Source: Ascarosepion bandense (Eukaryota; Mollusca; Cephalopoda; Sepiida; Sepiidae). From it: DNA of 64,000 nt. A program made the translations under genes and the position numbers. Shown here one piece after another: positions 29,656 through 40,577 of this stretch (position 1 is the first letter of the stretch; the number at the start of each line of letters is the position of its first letter). Location of the stretch: the NCBI GenBank assembly GCA_037127315.1, contig JBBBDQ010001270.1:4610001-4674000 (forward strand), in the 5' to 3' direction. Under the pieces are notes generated by a model, which was not told where the DNA came from, did not search any database, and was given only the letters and a program-made list of their open reading frames with translations.

Positions 29656-31800
29656 AAGTGGGCATGGTCCATGTGTGCATTTTGGCTTGTTTAAATGTTT
29701 TTATTTATGTAACTTTGGGGCATCTTCTATTGTGTTCTTCAACATCTTTAGAATATCTGTGACACCAAGTTTTCAATCTCAACCTTCGTTTAGTTGCTGT
29801 GACTCTGCAATGTATATTGTCGTTCACACTTTTAATTATTTCCTTCCTTAAAATTTGGGGAAGCACTATTGCATTTACATTACATATAATGCCTTTCTCT
29901 ACTGTCAATCTATGTTATGCTTTCTTGAAAAGATTTTCTGCTACTGTGCAGTTACTCCACACATTCTTTCTCATATGCTCTAGTATTTTGCTTAGTATCG
30001 GGTTTTGTTGGATTTCTATGCTGAGTGTTTCCACCCATCGTATAACTCTACCATCCAAATTTTCACATTCCTCTCTATTCCAATATCTTATTCTTGATAA
30101 TACATCCACATGAGGAATGGTGCATCCTTTAACATACATAATGTCAAAATCAAACGCCATGATTTTAATGGCCCTCCTTAAAATTCTTGATGACGTTACT
30201 CTTGGTAACTCTTTTTGTGGATTGTATTAGAATTTAACAGGATTTTAACAGGAACCTTTTACTCAATAGGAACTTCTGTACTATCTCCATACTCCAGACT
30301 ATGGCTAATGCAGCTTTTTTTTATATTAGAATAATTACATTATGCCGACAACAATTTTTTGGAAAGATATATGATTGGTAACCCTCTTGGGATACAATAA
30401 CTGCTGTGGCATTTTCACTTGTTAAAGTAACTCTTTTCTCTGGTTGAAGATTTTTATTACCGGCTATTTTGCTTCTTGTGGGCTTCGCTACTTTCTCAAT
30501 TTTGTTTGTTAACATCTCATTCAAGGAAATTCTTTTTCTAGATATTTGATATCCCAGATAGGATTTTTTTCAGTCTAGCTTGCATTTGTGTTTATCATCA
30601 TGCCTGCCTGATTTAATCTCTGCAGGACTTGTTCTGTTTTATGCTTTAATTTGTCCTTGGTGTGAGTTCTCACGCATATATCATCTTGATATAATATTAT
30701 GTTCTCTACTTTTTCTAATAAGATCTTTTTGATAGCTCTCTGAAAAATATGACTATCCATTTTAATTCCAAATAGCAGCTTAATAATCGCAGCTGTTTAT
30801 TTATTGTAGTAACCTCCTTAAATTTGTCATCTATTTAAATTTGGTTATATACTGATTTGAAGTCTGTCTTTGCAAAATGCTTCACGTTTGATAATTCATG
30901 ACACATGGTCTTGATACTTGGTAGAGGAAATGAATATGAACATATCTGATTATTAACCTCAATTCTGTTATCACTGTATATTCTAATATCCCTGTTGGTC
31001 TTTTTAATGAAGCCCAGTTGCTCCCCACCATGAATGTCCTTTTTTAGAATGCTTTGCTGAATCATTCTTTTTAACATTGCCACTAGTACAGGTAAAATAT
31101 TTATTGGCAGTTTCCTTGATTCAGTATATCTTAGATAATGATTCTCCTTCAAGCGAATACTTGTTTTATAATCCTTTAGTAACCCTATTTTTTGTTCTTC
31201 TGATTCTATCAAATTAATCAATTTCAATGTAATGACTCTTAATACATCTGTTCATTGGAATCTGTGGTCTTTTGTATATACTATCACTGTTATAGGCATA
31301 ATTTTGAAACAATTCTTTGTTTTGAATGTTCCTTTGAATGTGTCCAGTGCTATAGTTGTGGTTCCATTGAATTGTTGTAATTGTAAGGTAGATTTTTTTG
31401 CCTAGGTTTTCCCCTGTCCTGCCAAAAATTAATTGAAATTAGTTTAACATCACTGCTGGTATCTACCTGCATTGGAAAATATTTCCTATTTGTTTTTTCT
31501 CTTTCCCTGGTTTTTGTCAGTGTATTTACTGTGAATATTTCTACCTTTTCTGCAGCAATTCACATGTCTTCAATTTCTTCAACGTTTTTTTTTATATTTA
31601 CATACCTTCTGAAAGTGATCTATTTTTTACAGATTAGGCATGTTTCACTAAAAGCTGGGTATTTATTTTTTTCTTTTACATGCTGTTCACCACAGTACTT
31701 GAACTGAATTTCGTATTTATTTGTTCAATAAGTCTCTCTCTCTCGTCCTGCTGTTGATTGAACTGCTTTATCAATTCTAGCTGCCGTGCAAATTTCATAC
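29656..31800 (-). pseudogene. Gypsy element 2, protease-RT-RNase H remnant
   Basis: Pieces on the minus strand: RT start KENHYLRYTESRKLPINILP, QSILKKDIHGGEQLGFIKKT, FPLPSIKTMCHELSNVKHFA and KTDFKSVYNQI (first RT Asp). Catalytic box YQDDICVR (30680 region). RNase H FPKNCCRHN-type end near 30350 and AFDFDIMYVKGCTIPHVDVL, then an integrase zinc-finger region. Many stops. Confidence 0.75.
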
Positions 31801-32410
31801 TGTTTTCTAAGATCAAATTAACACTTTCAATGCATGCTTTTTATCATTCATAACTGGATCAGCTCATCTTCTGCAGTCATTTCACCACTGCCATGTTTTT
31901 AGAATTTGCAGCACTCGGCTTTTTCTTTGACTCAGTGTAAAAATTGTATGAGAGACACTTTTTGGCTATTTTCTTCAGCATCCTGTCTATTCTTGGCAGA
32001 GGTTAAACATCCAGTAAAGTAAACCAGGGAACAGTCAATTACTATTCACTTTTTTCTGTTCTCAGAGGAGACTATGAAAGCTTGGTTGTTGTCTTACCTC
32101 AAGAAACTTTGTTCTTTCAGTGACGACTAACCTTTTCTTTGGTCTAATATTCTTTTTTATTATTTTGACGATTTCTTCAAAGGTTAGATCTTTTAAGTTT
32201 TTTGGTTTTGTCATCATTGAAACTTTCTTTACTACTTCACATCCTGCTGTTGTGAGGAACATATCTATAATCACATTCTGTTCTCCTTTTTTTCATCCAT
32301 CTTTCAGTTTCTTTACCCTGGCCAGCACTGCAAAGCATCTAATCCACGTCTCCACATGCTCCAGATTGTTGAGCTTGGTCAGACATTCTATAAATTATGC
32401 CATCGCATTA
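31801..32410 (-). pseudogene. Gypsy element 2, gag remnant
   Basis: Minus-strand pieces: MIIDMFLTTAGCEVVKKVSM, TKPKNLKDLTFEEIVKIIKK, RPKKRLVVTERTKFLEVRQQ, then after a foreign segment (31945-32083) codons for KHGSGEMTAEDELIQL. This matches the capsid region of Mag-like gypsy gag. The foreign segment is a near copy of RT sequence at 32735-32868. Confidence 0.7.
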
Positions 32411-32495
32411 GAAGTTACATGATTTCTCCCTCTCCCCAGTGTCTGAGTTTTGCTCTACTGATGTGTGTATCTCATTTGTATACCATGCTTTAATA
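32411..32495 (-). repeat. Short LTR-like repeat, 5' copy
   Basis: Direct-repeat partner of 27247-27345, immediately upstream (minus strand) of the gag remnant. Confidence 0.5.
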
Positions 32496-33430
32496 ACATT
32501 TGTCTTGGTTAAGGTTAACCTTGTAATTTTTAACAGCTGCCATGAATAATATATTATTTCTGACACGTTCTGCTAGATTTTTCCTGCAAATAGTTACATT
32601 ATCAATGTAAGCATAGGTGCCTTGCAGGTTCTCTTTTGATATTACCTGGTCTATCACTCATTGGAAACATGCCAAACAGTATTTCGCAAAATTGATAGAG
32701 TTTGCTGCTGGCCTCAAAGGCTGTATAGGGTTTATCACTTTTTGGCTATTTTCTTTATTCTCTTGTCTATTCTTGGCAGAGGTTAAAAGTCCAGTAAAGT
32801 AAACCAGGGAACAGTCAATTACCATTCACTTTTTTCTGTTCTCAGAGGAGACTATGAAAGCTTGGGCTCTCCATGGCAAATTGCTTGGTATGATTATACC
32901 TTCTTGCAACATATGAATTATTTCAGTTTAGATGAGTAATTTATCCTCCTCTGTGTGTTGCCTAGATTTAGTAGTTACTCATTTATAATCTGGTGCTACA
33001 TTGTTTTAGAGAGCTGGGTATGGCATTCTCTTGGCTGCTAGGTCACAGACTTTAAAGTGTGGCTTAAAGCCTCCGAAAGTTATTTCTACTAATAAATGTT
33101 GACACAAGAAAATGTACCTCTGAAAAAGTATTCCTACTAATTCTACTGACACAAGAAGTTGTGCTCTAAAATCAGACTGAAGTATAAATCTTTCATTAGC
33201 AGACATCTTACTACTTGGTATAAAATAGCCTTTACTCATAGATTAACTAAACAATATCCAGTTATTTGTATGGAAAAAGATAGGCTAGCCATTGCCACTT
33301 TGTTTAGGCATAAGTTCACAAGTTTACTTTTGCAATGCTTGCGTTAAGGAAGTTTTCTGCACTCCCCATATCAATCAGTGGATATTTCTTAGCTGTCTTA
33401 CACAATATCAATAGCAGAAATTGCAAGTTT
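32496..33430 (-). pseudogene. Ty3/gypsy element 1 (outer), protease and RT start
   Basis: The minus strand reads KYPLIDMGSAENFLNASIAK, where the protease active site reads DMG instead of DSG/DTG. It continues CDLAAKRMPYPAL, MLQEGIIIPSNLPWRAQ, a rearranged RT N-terminus, and codons for TYAYIDNVTIC-like RT motif C (DN in place of DD). It ends at LNQDKCY where element 2 has inserted; the rest is at 26330-27240. Confidence 0.75.
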
Positions 33431-33624
33431 TGCTTAGAGGAAAAACTATCAATAATTAGTTTTAAAAATCAAAATAAACATTTAAACAAAAAAAACTAAT
33501 ATAATGGGTATATGTAGGCATATAAATAAATACTTTGCCATGTAAGCACTAATTAAAAGTAAACAAATAGCTAAAAAAATATAATATAAACTTTAAATAA
33601 ATAAATAAATGAAATAAACATAAA

Positions 33625-33975
33625 TGTGATAAAGATCCTGGGTATGACAGTAAACTGCATCTAGCAGCAAGGCTTCTGATTGGGAGGTTGTGAGAGGCAT
33701 GGAAGCAGTTTTTAATTGCTGCTGTTCTCAGATAGCACGTGTTAGGGTCCAAGCTATGGGAAAATACTTAACTCCCAAACTGGTGTGAAAGCACTATGAA
33801 AGTATAAAAATAGACTTTTATAGAAAAAAAATACATTCTTGAAGGGAAAAATATTACCAACACTACATTTTTAAAAGAAAAAAAATTGTTACAATAACAC
33901 ATTTTTGAAGGAAAAAAGAAAATTACCTTTAATACATTTTTGAAGGAAAAAATATTATTACCAGCATTACATTTT
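33625..33975 (+). mobile_element. SINE-F, 3'-truncated
   Basis: Carries ggtatgacagtaaactgcat, the gattgggaggttgtgaggc type block, gtagggtcc-like and catttttgaagg blocks, then stops where a 5S-tRNA SINE begins. Confidence 0.7.
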
Positions 33976-33978
33976 GAA

Positions 33979-34365
33979 TAGGGCTTACAGCCTATCATGT
34001 TGTATACACTGGTTCTTGCTCGATCACTGAAGTTAAGCAACGTTGAGCCTGGTCAGTACTTAGATGGGTGACCACTTGGGAATACCAGGTACTGTAAGCG
34101 TATAGTGACGGATGTGCATTGTGGTGCAGTGGATATCAGCACTGGTACCTTTGGGAAAGCTATTAATCCGTCCCTTCTCTCCAGTTATGGGTTAAATAAC
34201 AAGGGTAGGACTTGGGGACCCTGCCCTTAAAAACAAATCCTAATGAATCTTGATACTCGAAAAGAAAAATGTATTACTAGACACAAAAACTTATATAAAA
34301 AAAACAACAATTAATTGTTGAAAGAAAAAGGTATTACCAGCAATAAATAAATAAGAAATCTGTTG
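33979..34365 (+). mobile_element. 5S-tRNA composite SINE, B box deleted
   Basis: The 5S head is clear (tcactgaagttaagcaacgt, cagtacttagatgggtgacc). The tRNA-like part jumps from gtgcagtggatatcagc straight to actggtacctttgggaaag, losing the B box. The central domain and tail are present. Transcription would then depend on the 5S-type promoter. Confidence 0.85.
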
Positions 34366-34379
34366 TTTATTTAAACCCA

Positions 34380-34672
34380 AAATTTCTAGTGACATGGGAG
34401 CAACAACACTGATGGTGCACCTAGATTTAGCACTTAAAGGTGTATTTTAATAATAAAGTTTCTCCTAGGAGATTCAGGTTTGAATTCTGCTGGAGGATGC
34501 ATATTTTCTGTTATTTAGGCCAGTATATGTAAATAAATAGACTGTTTAAATAATAAAAAACAGAATCTACTCAAATATGAGTACTCATTAAAAATAATGT
34601 TTAAACAAATAATTTAAAATATATTGGAGTTGATTCATTTTGTAACAGATTTTGTAAAAACTTTGTTAATAA

Positions 34673-34690
<18 letters not shown>
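34380..34690 (+). mobile_element. SINE-E copy
   Basis: B-box-like gattcaggtttgaattctg, then the body motif aaaacagaatctactcaaat shared with 58900 and 59290. Ends at a (TA)n tract (34676-34714). Confidence 0.6.
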
Positions 34691-34717
<27 letters not shown>

Positions 34718-34797
34718 AGGGGAAATGGAAAATAAATGCTGACAATGTGAGATAAAAAATACATGAGAAACAGCAAAATATGGATTTATTGTATGAT

Positions 34798-34842
34798 AGC
34801 CAACATTATAATGTTTTGGTTGTTATAACCATCATCAGGGCT
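34798..34842 (-). ncRNA. Hammerhead-like motif, family C, G12 mutated
   Basis: Minus strand: stem I AGCC/GGCT, CTGATGA box (complement of 34832-34838), stem II GGTT/AACC with loop ATAAC, then AAAAC where GAAAC is needed, and stem III ACATT/AATGT with a GTT cleavage triplet. Fold and spacing fit type I, but loss of G12 predicts no activity. Confidence 0.55.
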
Positions 34843-35000
34843 TATATTATTATTAGTAGTGTGAAGTTTTTTGGTGTTATGGTCAGAGGGCACAATGACT
34901 AAAAGGTTGTGAATAATAACAACAAAAATGAGGATATTAGTCTGATTTGAAATAATGCATATAATGCTAATTCTTCATCCCAGAAATTCACACAAAATCC
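34843..35000 (+). mobile_element. SINE-H-like 3' tail
   Basis: Has gagggcacaatgactaaaag, caacaaaaatgaggata and cttcatcccagaaattca, matching 63700-63830. Confidence 0.6.
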
Positions 35001-35079
35001 AGAAGGTATCAGAAAAGTGTCAAAATATGATAAATGCTATAAAGAATTAATTTAAAAGAATCAATGTATAATTGTAAAG

Positions 35080-35870
35080 TTTGAGTTTTGTTTAACGGCA
35101 TATCAACACCTCTGTGGGTTATTTAATGCCAAAAAGGTGGTGTTTTAAGGTATTTTCGGTTATAGTGAAAAGGTTGATTTAGTTAGATTTTAATGAAAAT
35201 ATTTTGTTTTTATTCTTCTTTATTTTAGAAAACTGAAAATGTCTTCTAGTTTTGTATTCAAAAATGTTTTGCTGAGAATTTTTTTTTCCTTCAAAAATTT
35301 ATGGTAATTTTTTTTTCTTAAAAAATGTATTTTTGGTAATATGTTTCTTTCAAAAATGTATATATTTCTATAAAAGTTTATTTTTATACTTTCATAGTGT
35401 TTTGACCACACTTTAGGGGTTAACTATTTGCCCATAGCTGGGACCCTAACAGGTGCTACCACTCTGGGTCAGAGTGGATCTAGGAACAACAGCAATTAAG
35501 AGGTGGTTCCATGCTCCTCACAACCTCCCAATCAAAGGCCTTGCTACTGAATGCAGTTTACTGTCATGCCCAGGATCAAGTTTCTCATGCAGATAGAAAG
35601 CAAAGCTTATCAGCTTTGATTGGCAGGCAAATTAGAGCCCCAGTAACCATGTTGCTCACCACAGAGGTGAAAGTCTGGTAGAAAAAAGACAAAGAGTCAG
35701 AGCCAGAAAGAGCAAGGTTCATCTTACAAAAAGGACAGAACATGGCTATACTAGAAAAAAAAGGGAAACCAATTAAGAGGTGGTTCCATGCTCCTCACAA
35801 TCTCCCAATTGGAGGTCTTGTTGCCAGATGCAGTTTATCGTCATACCCAGGACGTATAATTGTAAAACCA
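35080..35870 (-). mobile_element. SINE-F with a second head copy
   Basis: Reverse of 28375-29075, including the tail (ggcatatcaacacctctgtg) at the left. At 35774-35850 the head block (ttaagaggtggttccatgct) occurs a second time, so the insertion is either two copies or a dimer. Confidence 0.65.
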
Positions 35871-36237
35871 AATTTTCTTATGAGGTAAAGATAATGACTT
35901 AAGTAAAAAGGAAGTAAAATTAGACTTTGCATTGGTTGGTTATTAGTTTCACTAATAACTTGATCACAGATAATAGTTTGGTAATTGACATAATTTAAAA
36001 GTAATAATTATTTTATGATATATACTTCTCATTATTTATGGGCTCCAAACAAAGGAGACTTTGGGGTAACAGCTTTCTTTTAGCTGTGAGTTGAACAATT
36101 ATGGTGCTTACTCATTCTTCCCAGTCAACCATAGACAAAATATCTATTCTTGTTCATATCTATCTATTTCAGTCTGTTCACATCTATGTATGTATATATG
36201 TATAGTAATTTTATTATTACAATGGTTTATAAAAGCA

Positions 36238-36299
36238 TAATATCACTACACAAAAATGTTCATGTTTCAGAACAATACTGTTCTTCAACAGGTGATATA
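36238..36299 (-). ncRNA. Hammerhead ribozyme, family B, A6 mutated
   Basis: Same layout as 9557-9613 on the minus strand: stem I ATATCAC/GTGATAT, stem II AGAACA/TGTTCT, GAAAC and stem III with cleavage A. The CUGANGA box reads CTGTTGA, losing the conserved A6. Confidence 0.65.
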
Positions 36300-36499
36300 T
36301 AAAAAAAAATCCAACTTGCTGTTAAAAAGTTTTTACTTATTGTTAGTATTGTGTGGTCCCACTATGTACCTTACTCAGACAAAATAATTTTCTTTAGAAT
36401 TTAATAAATTACAATGTTTCATTTATAACTTATGCTCCAACATAATTAAAAAAATAAAAATTATTTGACTAAAATAAATGACCCACACAATACTTAATT

Positions 36500-36935
36500 T
36501 TTTTTTTTTTTTTTTAATCATATCACCCGAGCAAGGCGGTAATGCCACTGATGTGCAGGGGGCTACGTGAGAGTGAAAAGATCTGGAAAAGAGAAAGCCG
36601 GAAACCACATCCTAAACAGGGAACAAGGGATGAGCCTCTACACCTGTACAATAGACGTGGGTGGAGTGTGAACTGGGCGATAGTTTAGTCTATCTACTCC
36701 AATTGAAAAAAAAATGAAAAAGAAGAGAAAAAAAAGAAGAAAAAGACAAGTGAAAAGATTGGAAAAGAGAAAGCCGGAAACCACATCCTGAACAGGGAAC
36801 AAGGGATGAACCTCTACACCTGTACAATAGACGTGGGTGGAGTGTGAACCGGGCGATAGTTTAGTCTATGTACTCCAATTGAGAAAAAAAAAAATTAAAA
36901 AGAAAAAAAAAAGAAAAATGAAAAGATTGAAAAAG
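36500..36935 (-). repeat. LINE tail, two tandem units
   Basis: Two reverse copies of the unit seen at 22030 (ccggaaaccacatcct occurs twice, near 36597 and 36775), with A-rich spacers, starting at a poly-T and the cacccgagcaaggcggtaat end. Confidence 0.8.
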
Positions 36936-37552
36936 AGTCTTTTTGAAACATTTTTGTTTGTTAATGCCAGTGTTGAATCTCTTACAAACAGGTTACAATC
37001 CATTCATTAAAAACAGAAAAGAAAAGTTTTCTAACTTACCTTTTGCTCAGCACTTGCAGTCAGTTACTGAAGTCGGTTTGTCATATTTGACAAACTCTGC
37101 TCAAAAGCAGCGACCACATGGGCGAAGTAGTTTCCAAACTTGTTGTTCTTAATACAATATAACTAAATATACCATAATTATTTAATCCTAATTCTGACCT
37201 AAACATTCCAGCCCCTTTACTCATGAGATAGTAGTAAAAAAATCTATTGTTCAATAAAAAATATTTAAAATCTAACCTCCTGTTAAAAATTATAGTCTAC
37301 CCATTTGAAAAATCTAAGGTCCCACTATGTATCTTATCCAGACAAAATTAAAAAGTGACATGTCTAGATCCAAGCCATTCTGCTCTCTTTCATAACCCAA
37401 ATACTAAAACTCCACAGTTATATAATTCTCATTTTTGATTAAATATTGACACACCTAAAGCATTTTCTCCAACTACCACTCCCTAATTTTCTAAATAGCC
37501 ATGAATTCTACTTATATTTTCAAAATAAATCATTTTTACCATTTATTTTAAC

Positions 37553-37610
37553 ATATCACATGAAGAAGAACAGTTTTGTTCTGAAACATGAAAATTTTGT
37601 GTAGTAATAT
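37553..37610 (+). ncRNA. Hammerhead ribozyme, family B, C3 mutated
   Basis: Stem II AGAACA/TGTTCT with loop GTTT, GAAAC, stem III ACA/TGT and A17 at 37603 are kept. The core reads ATGAAGA (C3 to A) and stem I has one mismatch (ATATCAC/GTAATAT). Confidence 0.65.
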
Positions 37611-37847
37611 AATGCTTTTATAAACCATTGTAATCACAAAATTACAATATTAACCTATACTTTGTATCAAGCACTCTTTATAAAAGTAAATGCTTGAACA
37701 GTGGGTTTTTAATCTACGGGTTCTTCCACTTTCTTGTAATATGTATATATGTATCTTTTTATCAATCTAAATCTGTTAAAATCTATCTATCTACATATAG
37801 ATAGATAGATAGATAAAGATCTAACTAGCTAGCTATCTCAGTTTGTT

Positions 37848-37855
<8 letters not shown>

Positions 37856-37897
<42 letters not shown>
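37856..37897. repeat. (CTAT)n microsatellite
   Basis: Perfect tetranucleotide repeat; related runs nearby at 37785-37815. Confidence 0.9.
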
Positions 37898-38037
37898 ACA
37901 GGTAGACAACATGTGGGCTATTTGGCAGATGGACTCAGTAGATGAATATTGGTAAAATAAAGAAATACACAGGGAACACATAGGAACAGTCTGGTCATAT
38001 TTTTGTCTTAAAAATATTTCTTGTTTTCTACTTGCAG

Positions 38038-38193
38038 AAACTGACCATCTTCTGAAAGAAGTGTCCCCTGATGATGCAAGCAGACGTTGTCATTCCCAAG
38101 ACAACCTTCCTGAAAAACTATACCTCCCCTGCACATCAAAGTCATCTTCTGTATTGTCAAAGGCCCCCAACAAATCCTTGACTCAAACACCAA
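38038..38193 (+). CDS. UBXN11-like gene, coding exon 4 (duplicate of exon 3)
   Basis: 156 nt after acceptor ttctacttgcag, ending at donor gtaatc. Phase continues from exon 3 (A+AA = Lys). Reads TDHLLKEVSPDDASRRCHSQ, then DNLPEKLYLPCTSKSSSVLS and KAPNKSLTQTP, leaving one base for exon 5. It aligns with exon 3 over its whole length with a few added residues. The first bases of the downstream intron are also similar (gtaatc-atctttt), so the duplicated unit included the donor site. Whether both exons are used together or alternatively cannot be told; both preserve the frame either way. Confidence 0.7.
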
Positions 38194-38589
38194 GTAATCA
38201 ATCTTTTTGATTCTCTACTATTATGGTTTTCATGAAATTTCCCTGTATTTGTTGTTAGTTTTTACCATGTTTTAGTTGCCTACATTCTGGCCTTCTTCAG
38301 GAGTCATGTTGCTTTAGAATGTTCTTGACCCTTATTTTAGGTTTACATGCACTTCCTTTCTCTTGTGATGAAAATGGATAAAAGGAGTGTGCATATTCTC
38401 CAAAGAATAATATTTGACGACATGTAAAGCTGATGTCTTGTATTTGAATATGCCATTAAATATGCCTGTATACTAAGGTGGCTAGCTAATCCCTACTGCA
38501 GACACTTTCTCAGGAACATCCAGCCTGTAATTTTTTATTACAAGTATGCTGAATATATGTTTCTCTGGTATGGTTTGCAGGCAATTTCT

Positions 38590-38720
38590 AACAGTGCCAC
38601 ACACTTGGATTGTCTCCCTAGCTAGATATTATCCAGAAGTCACTTCCCTGAGAGATCAACCATGGCGAGATTTGAACCCAGTGCTCAGGGTCAGAATGCT
38701 AACATTCTGACTATTACAGA
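38590..38720 (-). mobile_element. tRNA-derived repeat, diverged
   Basis: Reverse B-box block gagatttgaaccca (GGTTCAAATCTC on the minus strand) and a tagtcagaatgttagc head. Single degraded copy. Confidence 0.5.
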
Positions 38721-39065
38721 ATGCAAAGGTTGAGTCATGATGATAAATGATTGGGAAGAATACCTAATGTGCATGTAATTCTGACAGTGATGGTTTGATT
38801 TTTTCTAATTTTTGGAGTTGCAAAAATTTTGAAGTGTTGATATGCTTCCCACACAGATTCCTCAAAGATACTAGGCTGTATGTGGTAGAATACTAAGGTA
38901 ACGAGTGGGAAAGTGTTCGTCTGAAGTTCATCCACTCACTACCTCCTAGGATCAATGCTACCATGTTTGTCCCTCTCATGTAATTAAAGTAATAAAAAAA
39001 AAGAAACCGTTTTTATTAAGACAGTCTGTAGAGTGGCACTGGAACCTGAGGAACTGAAGCAAGTG

Positions 39066-39168
39066 GTGATATGGTGATTTTCTAAGCATGGCTTAGATGT
39101 GGCACAAGATTGAAAGTACTTTCTATAGGCAACCAGGGAGGATCAAACTCACTATTCAGTTGTAACTG
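39066..39168 (-). mobile_element. SINE-B fragment
   Basis: gattttctaagcatggctta, gatgtggcacaaga and a degraded B-box region (gaggatcaaactcac). The tRNA-like head is missing. Confidence 0.7.
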
Positions 39169-39400
39169 GAAGGGAGTTCCACAGGTAAGAAGTGCAAGAA
39201 AAGAAACTATTAGAATTTTTTTTTCTTGCACTTCTTACCTCTGTATTCTTTGGTACAATTGTCTAGTAATGGAACTAGCAATTGATTCAATATAATCCTT
39301 TCAATTTATGTTAGTAGAGAATATGAAACAAGAATGTGCAATGAGTTTCCCTCCTGGAGGTTAGCATCAGCCATACTGATGATAGGCAAAAATGGTTCTG
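39169..39400 (-). mobile_element. LINE family A fragment with hairpin
   Basis: Holds reverse family A segments (ggagttccacagg; aggttagcatcagccat). 39184-39241 is an inverted repeat (aggtaagaagtgcaagaaaa and its complement) inside the fragment, a local rearrangement. Confidence 0.65.
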
Positions 39401-39404
39401 TTGG

Positions 39405-39725
39405 ATGACTAAAAGACAGCAGTATTTACATTGTTTGGACTATTGTCCTCATCTTTGTTGCCATTTCTATGACGTTTTGGCTGTTGTACACTCTGGCCTT
39501 CTTCATGTGCTAGGAACTTTGAACTGAACACTTTATTACAATCACTGAGGTATATCATCCTCATTCCTTGTGTAAAGCCTCAATTGAAAGTCATGAGTTA
39601 TCTCCCTCTAACCCTGCAAGTTACTTGCTCACCACTACTGTAGCCTGCCTTGAACTCATAACTCTAAGAGTCAAGTCAGGAACTAACCAAAATCTATATC
39701 CACTGGGTCATGTGTATTAAGGACA
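39405..39725 (-). mobile_element. SINE-H, tRNA-derived
   Basis: tRNA-like head at the right (gtgggtca-type A-box region, B-box gagttcaaggc near 39655), body, and a 3' tail at the left (tatttacattgtttggacta, tcatctttgttgccatttct). A second, oppositely oriented tail lies at 39985-40095. Confidence 0.65.
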
Positions 39726-39984
39726 AGAACAACTGAATTTCTGGGACTTATAAAACCAATGTCTAGTTACCCTTTTTTTATCAGAGTTCATATTGCAATT
39801 TTTGATGTTAATGTTTTTTTCTAGTATTTTTGATGTTAATGGTTTTCTCTAGTATTTTTACCAGAATTCATATTGCAATTTTTTGACACTAATGATTTTC
39901 TCTGGCACTCCGTATTACCAGTTTCCATATTGTATTCATCTCTATGCTTGATATACCCCAGTAAAGGTTTAGGTTTGAAATTCC

Positions 39985-40095
39985 TAGCACCTGAAATGTC
40001 ATACAAATGGCAACAAAGATGAGGACAATAGTCCAAATAATATAAATATTGTAAATACTACTTCATCTCAGAAATATAGACAAATAAAAGACAGC
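39985..40095 (+). mobile_element. SINE-H tail, inverted relative to 39405
   Basis: tcctagcacctgaaatgtc, caacaaagatgaggacaata, then taaatactacttcatctcag. It pairs with the tail at 39405-39500. Confidence 0.65.
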
Positions 40096-40104
40096 AGTTT
40101 TGTT

Positions 40105-40540
40105 TGGGAGGCACCAAAATTTAAAACCCATTTCTTGCCCCAGTTAACAATTGATTAGAGATCATTTTTGAGATCAGTTGCCAATTTTATTTTATCAAAC
40201 TTATTGGACTTACTATTAAGACAGGAGTAAATAGATGTGTCATCAGTATAAATACCTAGTTGGGAAAAGATGATATTGGGAAGGCAGTGGATGAAGATTA
40301 GCTATATAGGTCCAAAGACAGAGCATCAGGGCAGGGGAACACTTGCATTAATGTGAAATTAGTTAGAAACATTAAACATGATTGGATCAAATCAAAAATT
40401 TGAGCACAGATGCCATAAGCCTTAAGCTTGTGAACAAGACCAGGATCCCAAACTCTGTCAGACAACATTGAGATATCTAAAACCACAGCTTGAGTCTTGC
40501 CATTCTTATCTAATGCTTGAAAATGCTGTTTTAATTCAAA
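40105..40540 (-). mobile_element. LINE family A, RT palm fragment
   Basis: The minus strand reads VVLDISMLSDRVWDPGLVHK, LKAYGICAQIFDLIQSCL and QLGIYTDDTSIYSCLNSKSN, where the catalytic YADD box is YTDD. It continues NKFDKIKLATDLKNDL. Short frameshifts. Confidence 0.8.
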
Positions 40541-40577
40541 GAAAAATTAATTTCCTAGAGATAAATATATAGAAAGT

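Larger units (their letters stand above)
27247..32495 (-). mobile_element. Ty3/gypsy element 2 (inner), Mag-like, nested
   Basis: Read right to left: short direct repeat (32411-32495), gag remnant, protease/RT, RNase H, integrase, C-terminal tail and a second copy of the direct repeat (27247-27345). It interrupts element 1 within the codons between LNQDKCY and YFRCKNIK, with a possible short duplication (GTTATT/GCTATT). It also contains LINE family A, SINE-F and a LINE tail. All frames are broken. Confidence 0.65.
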
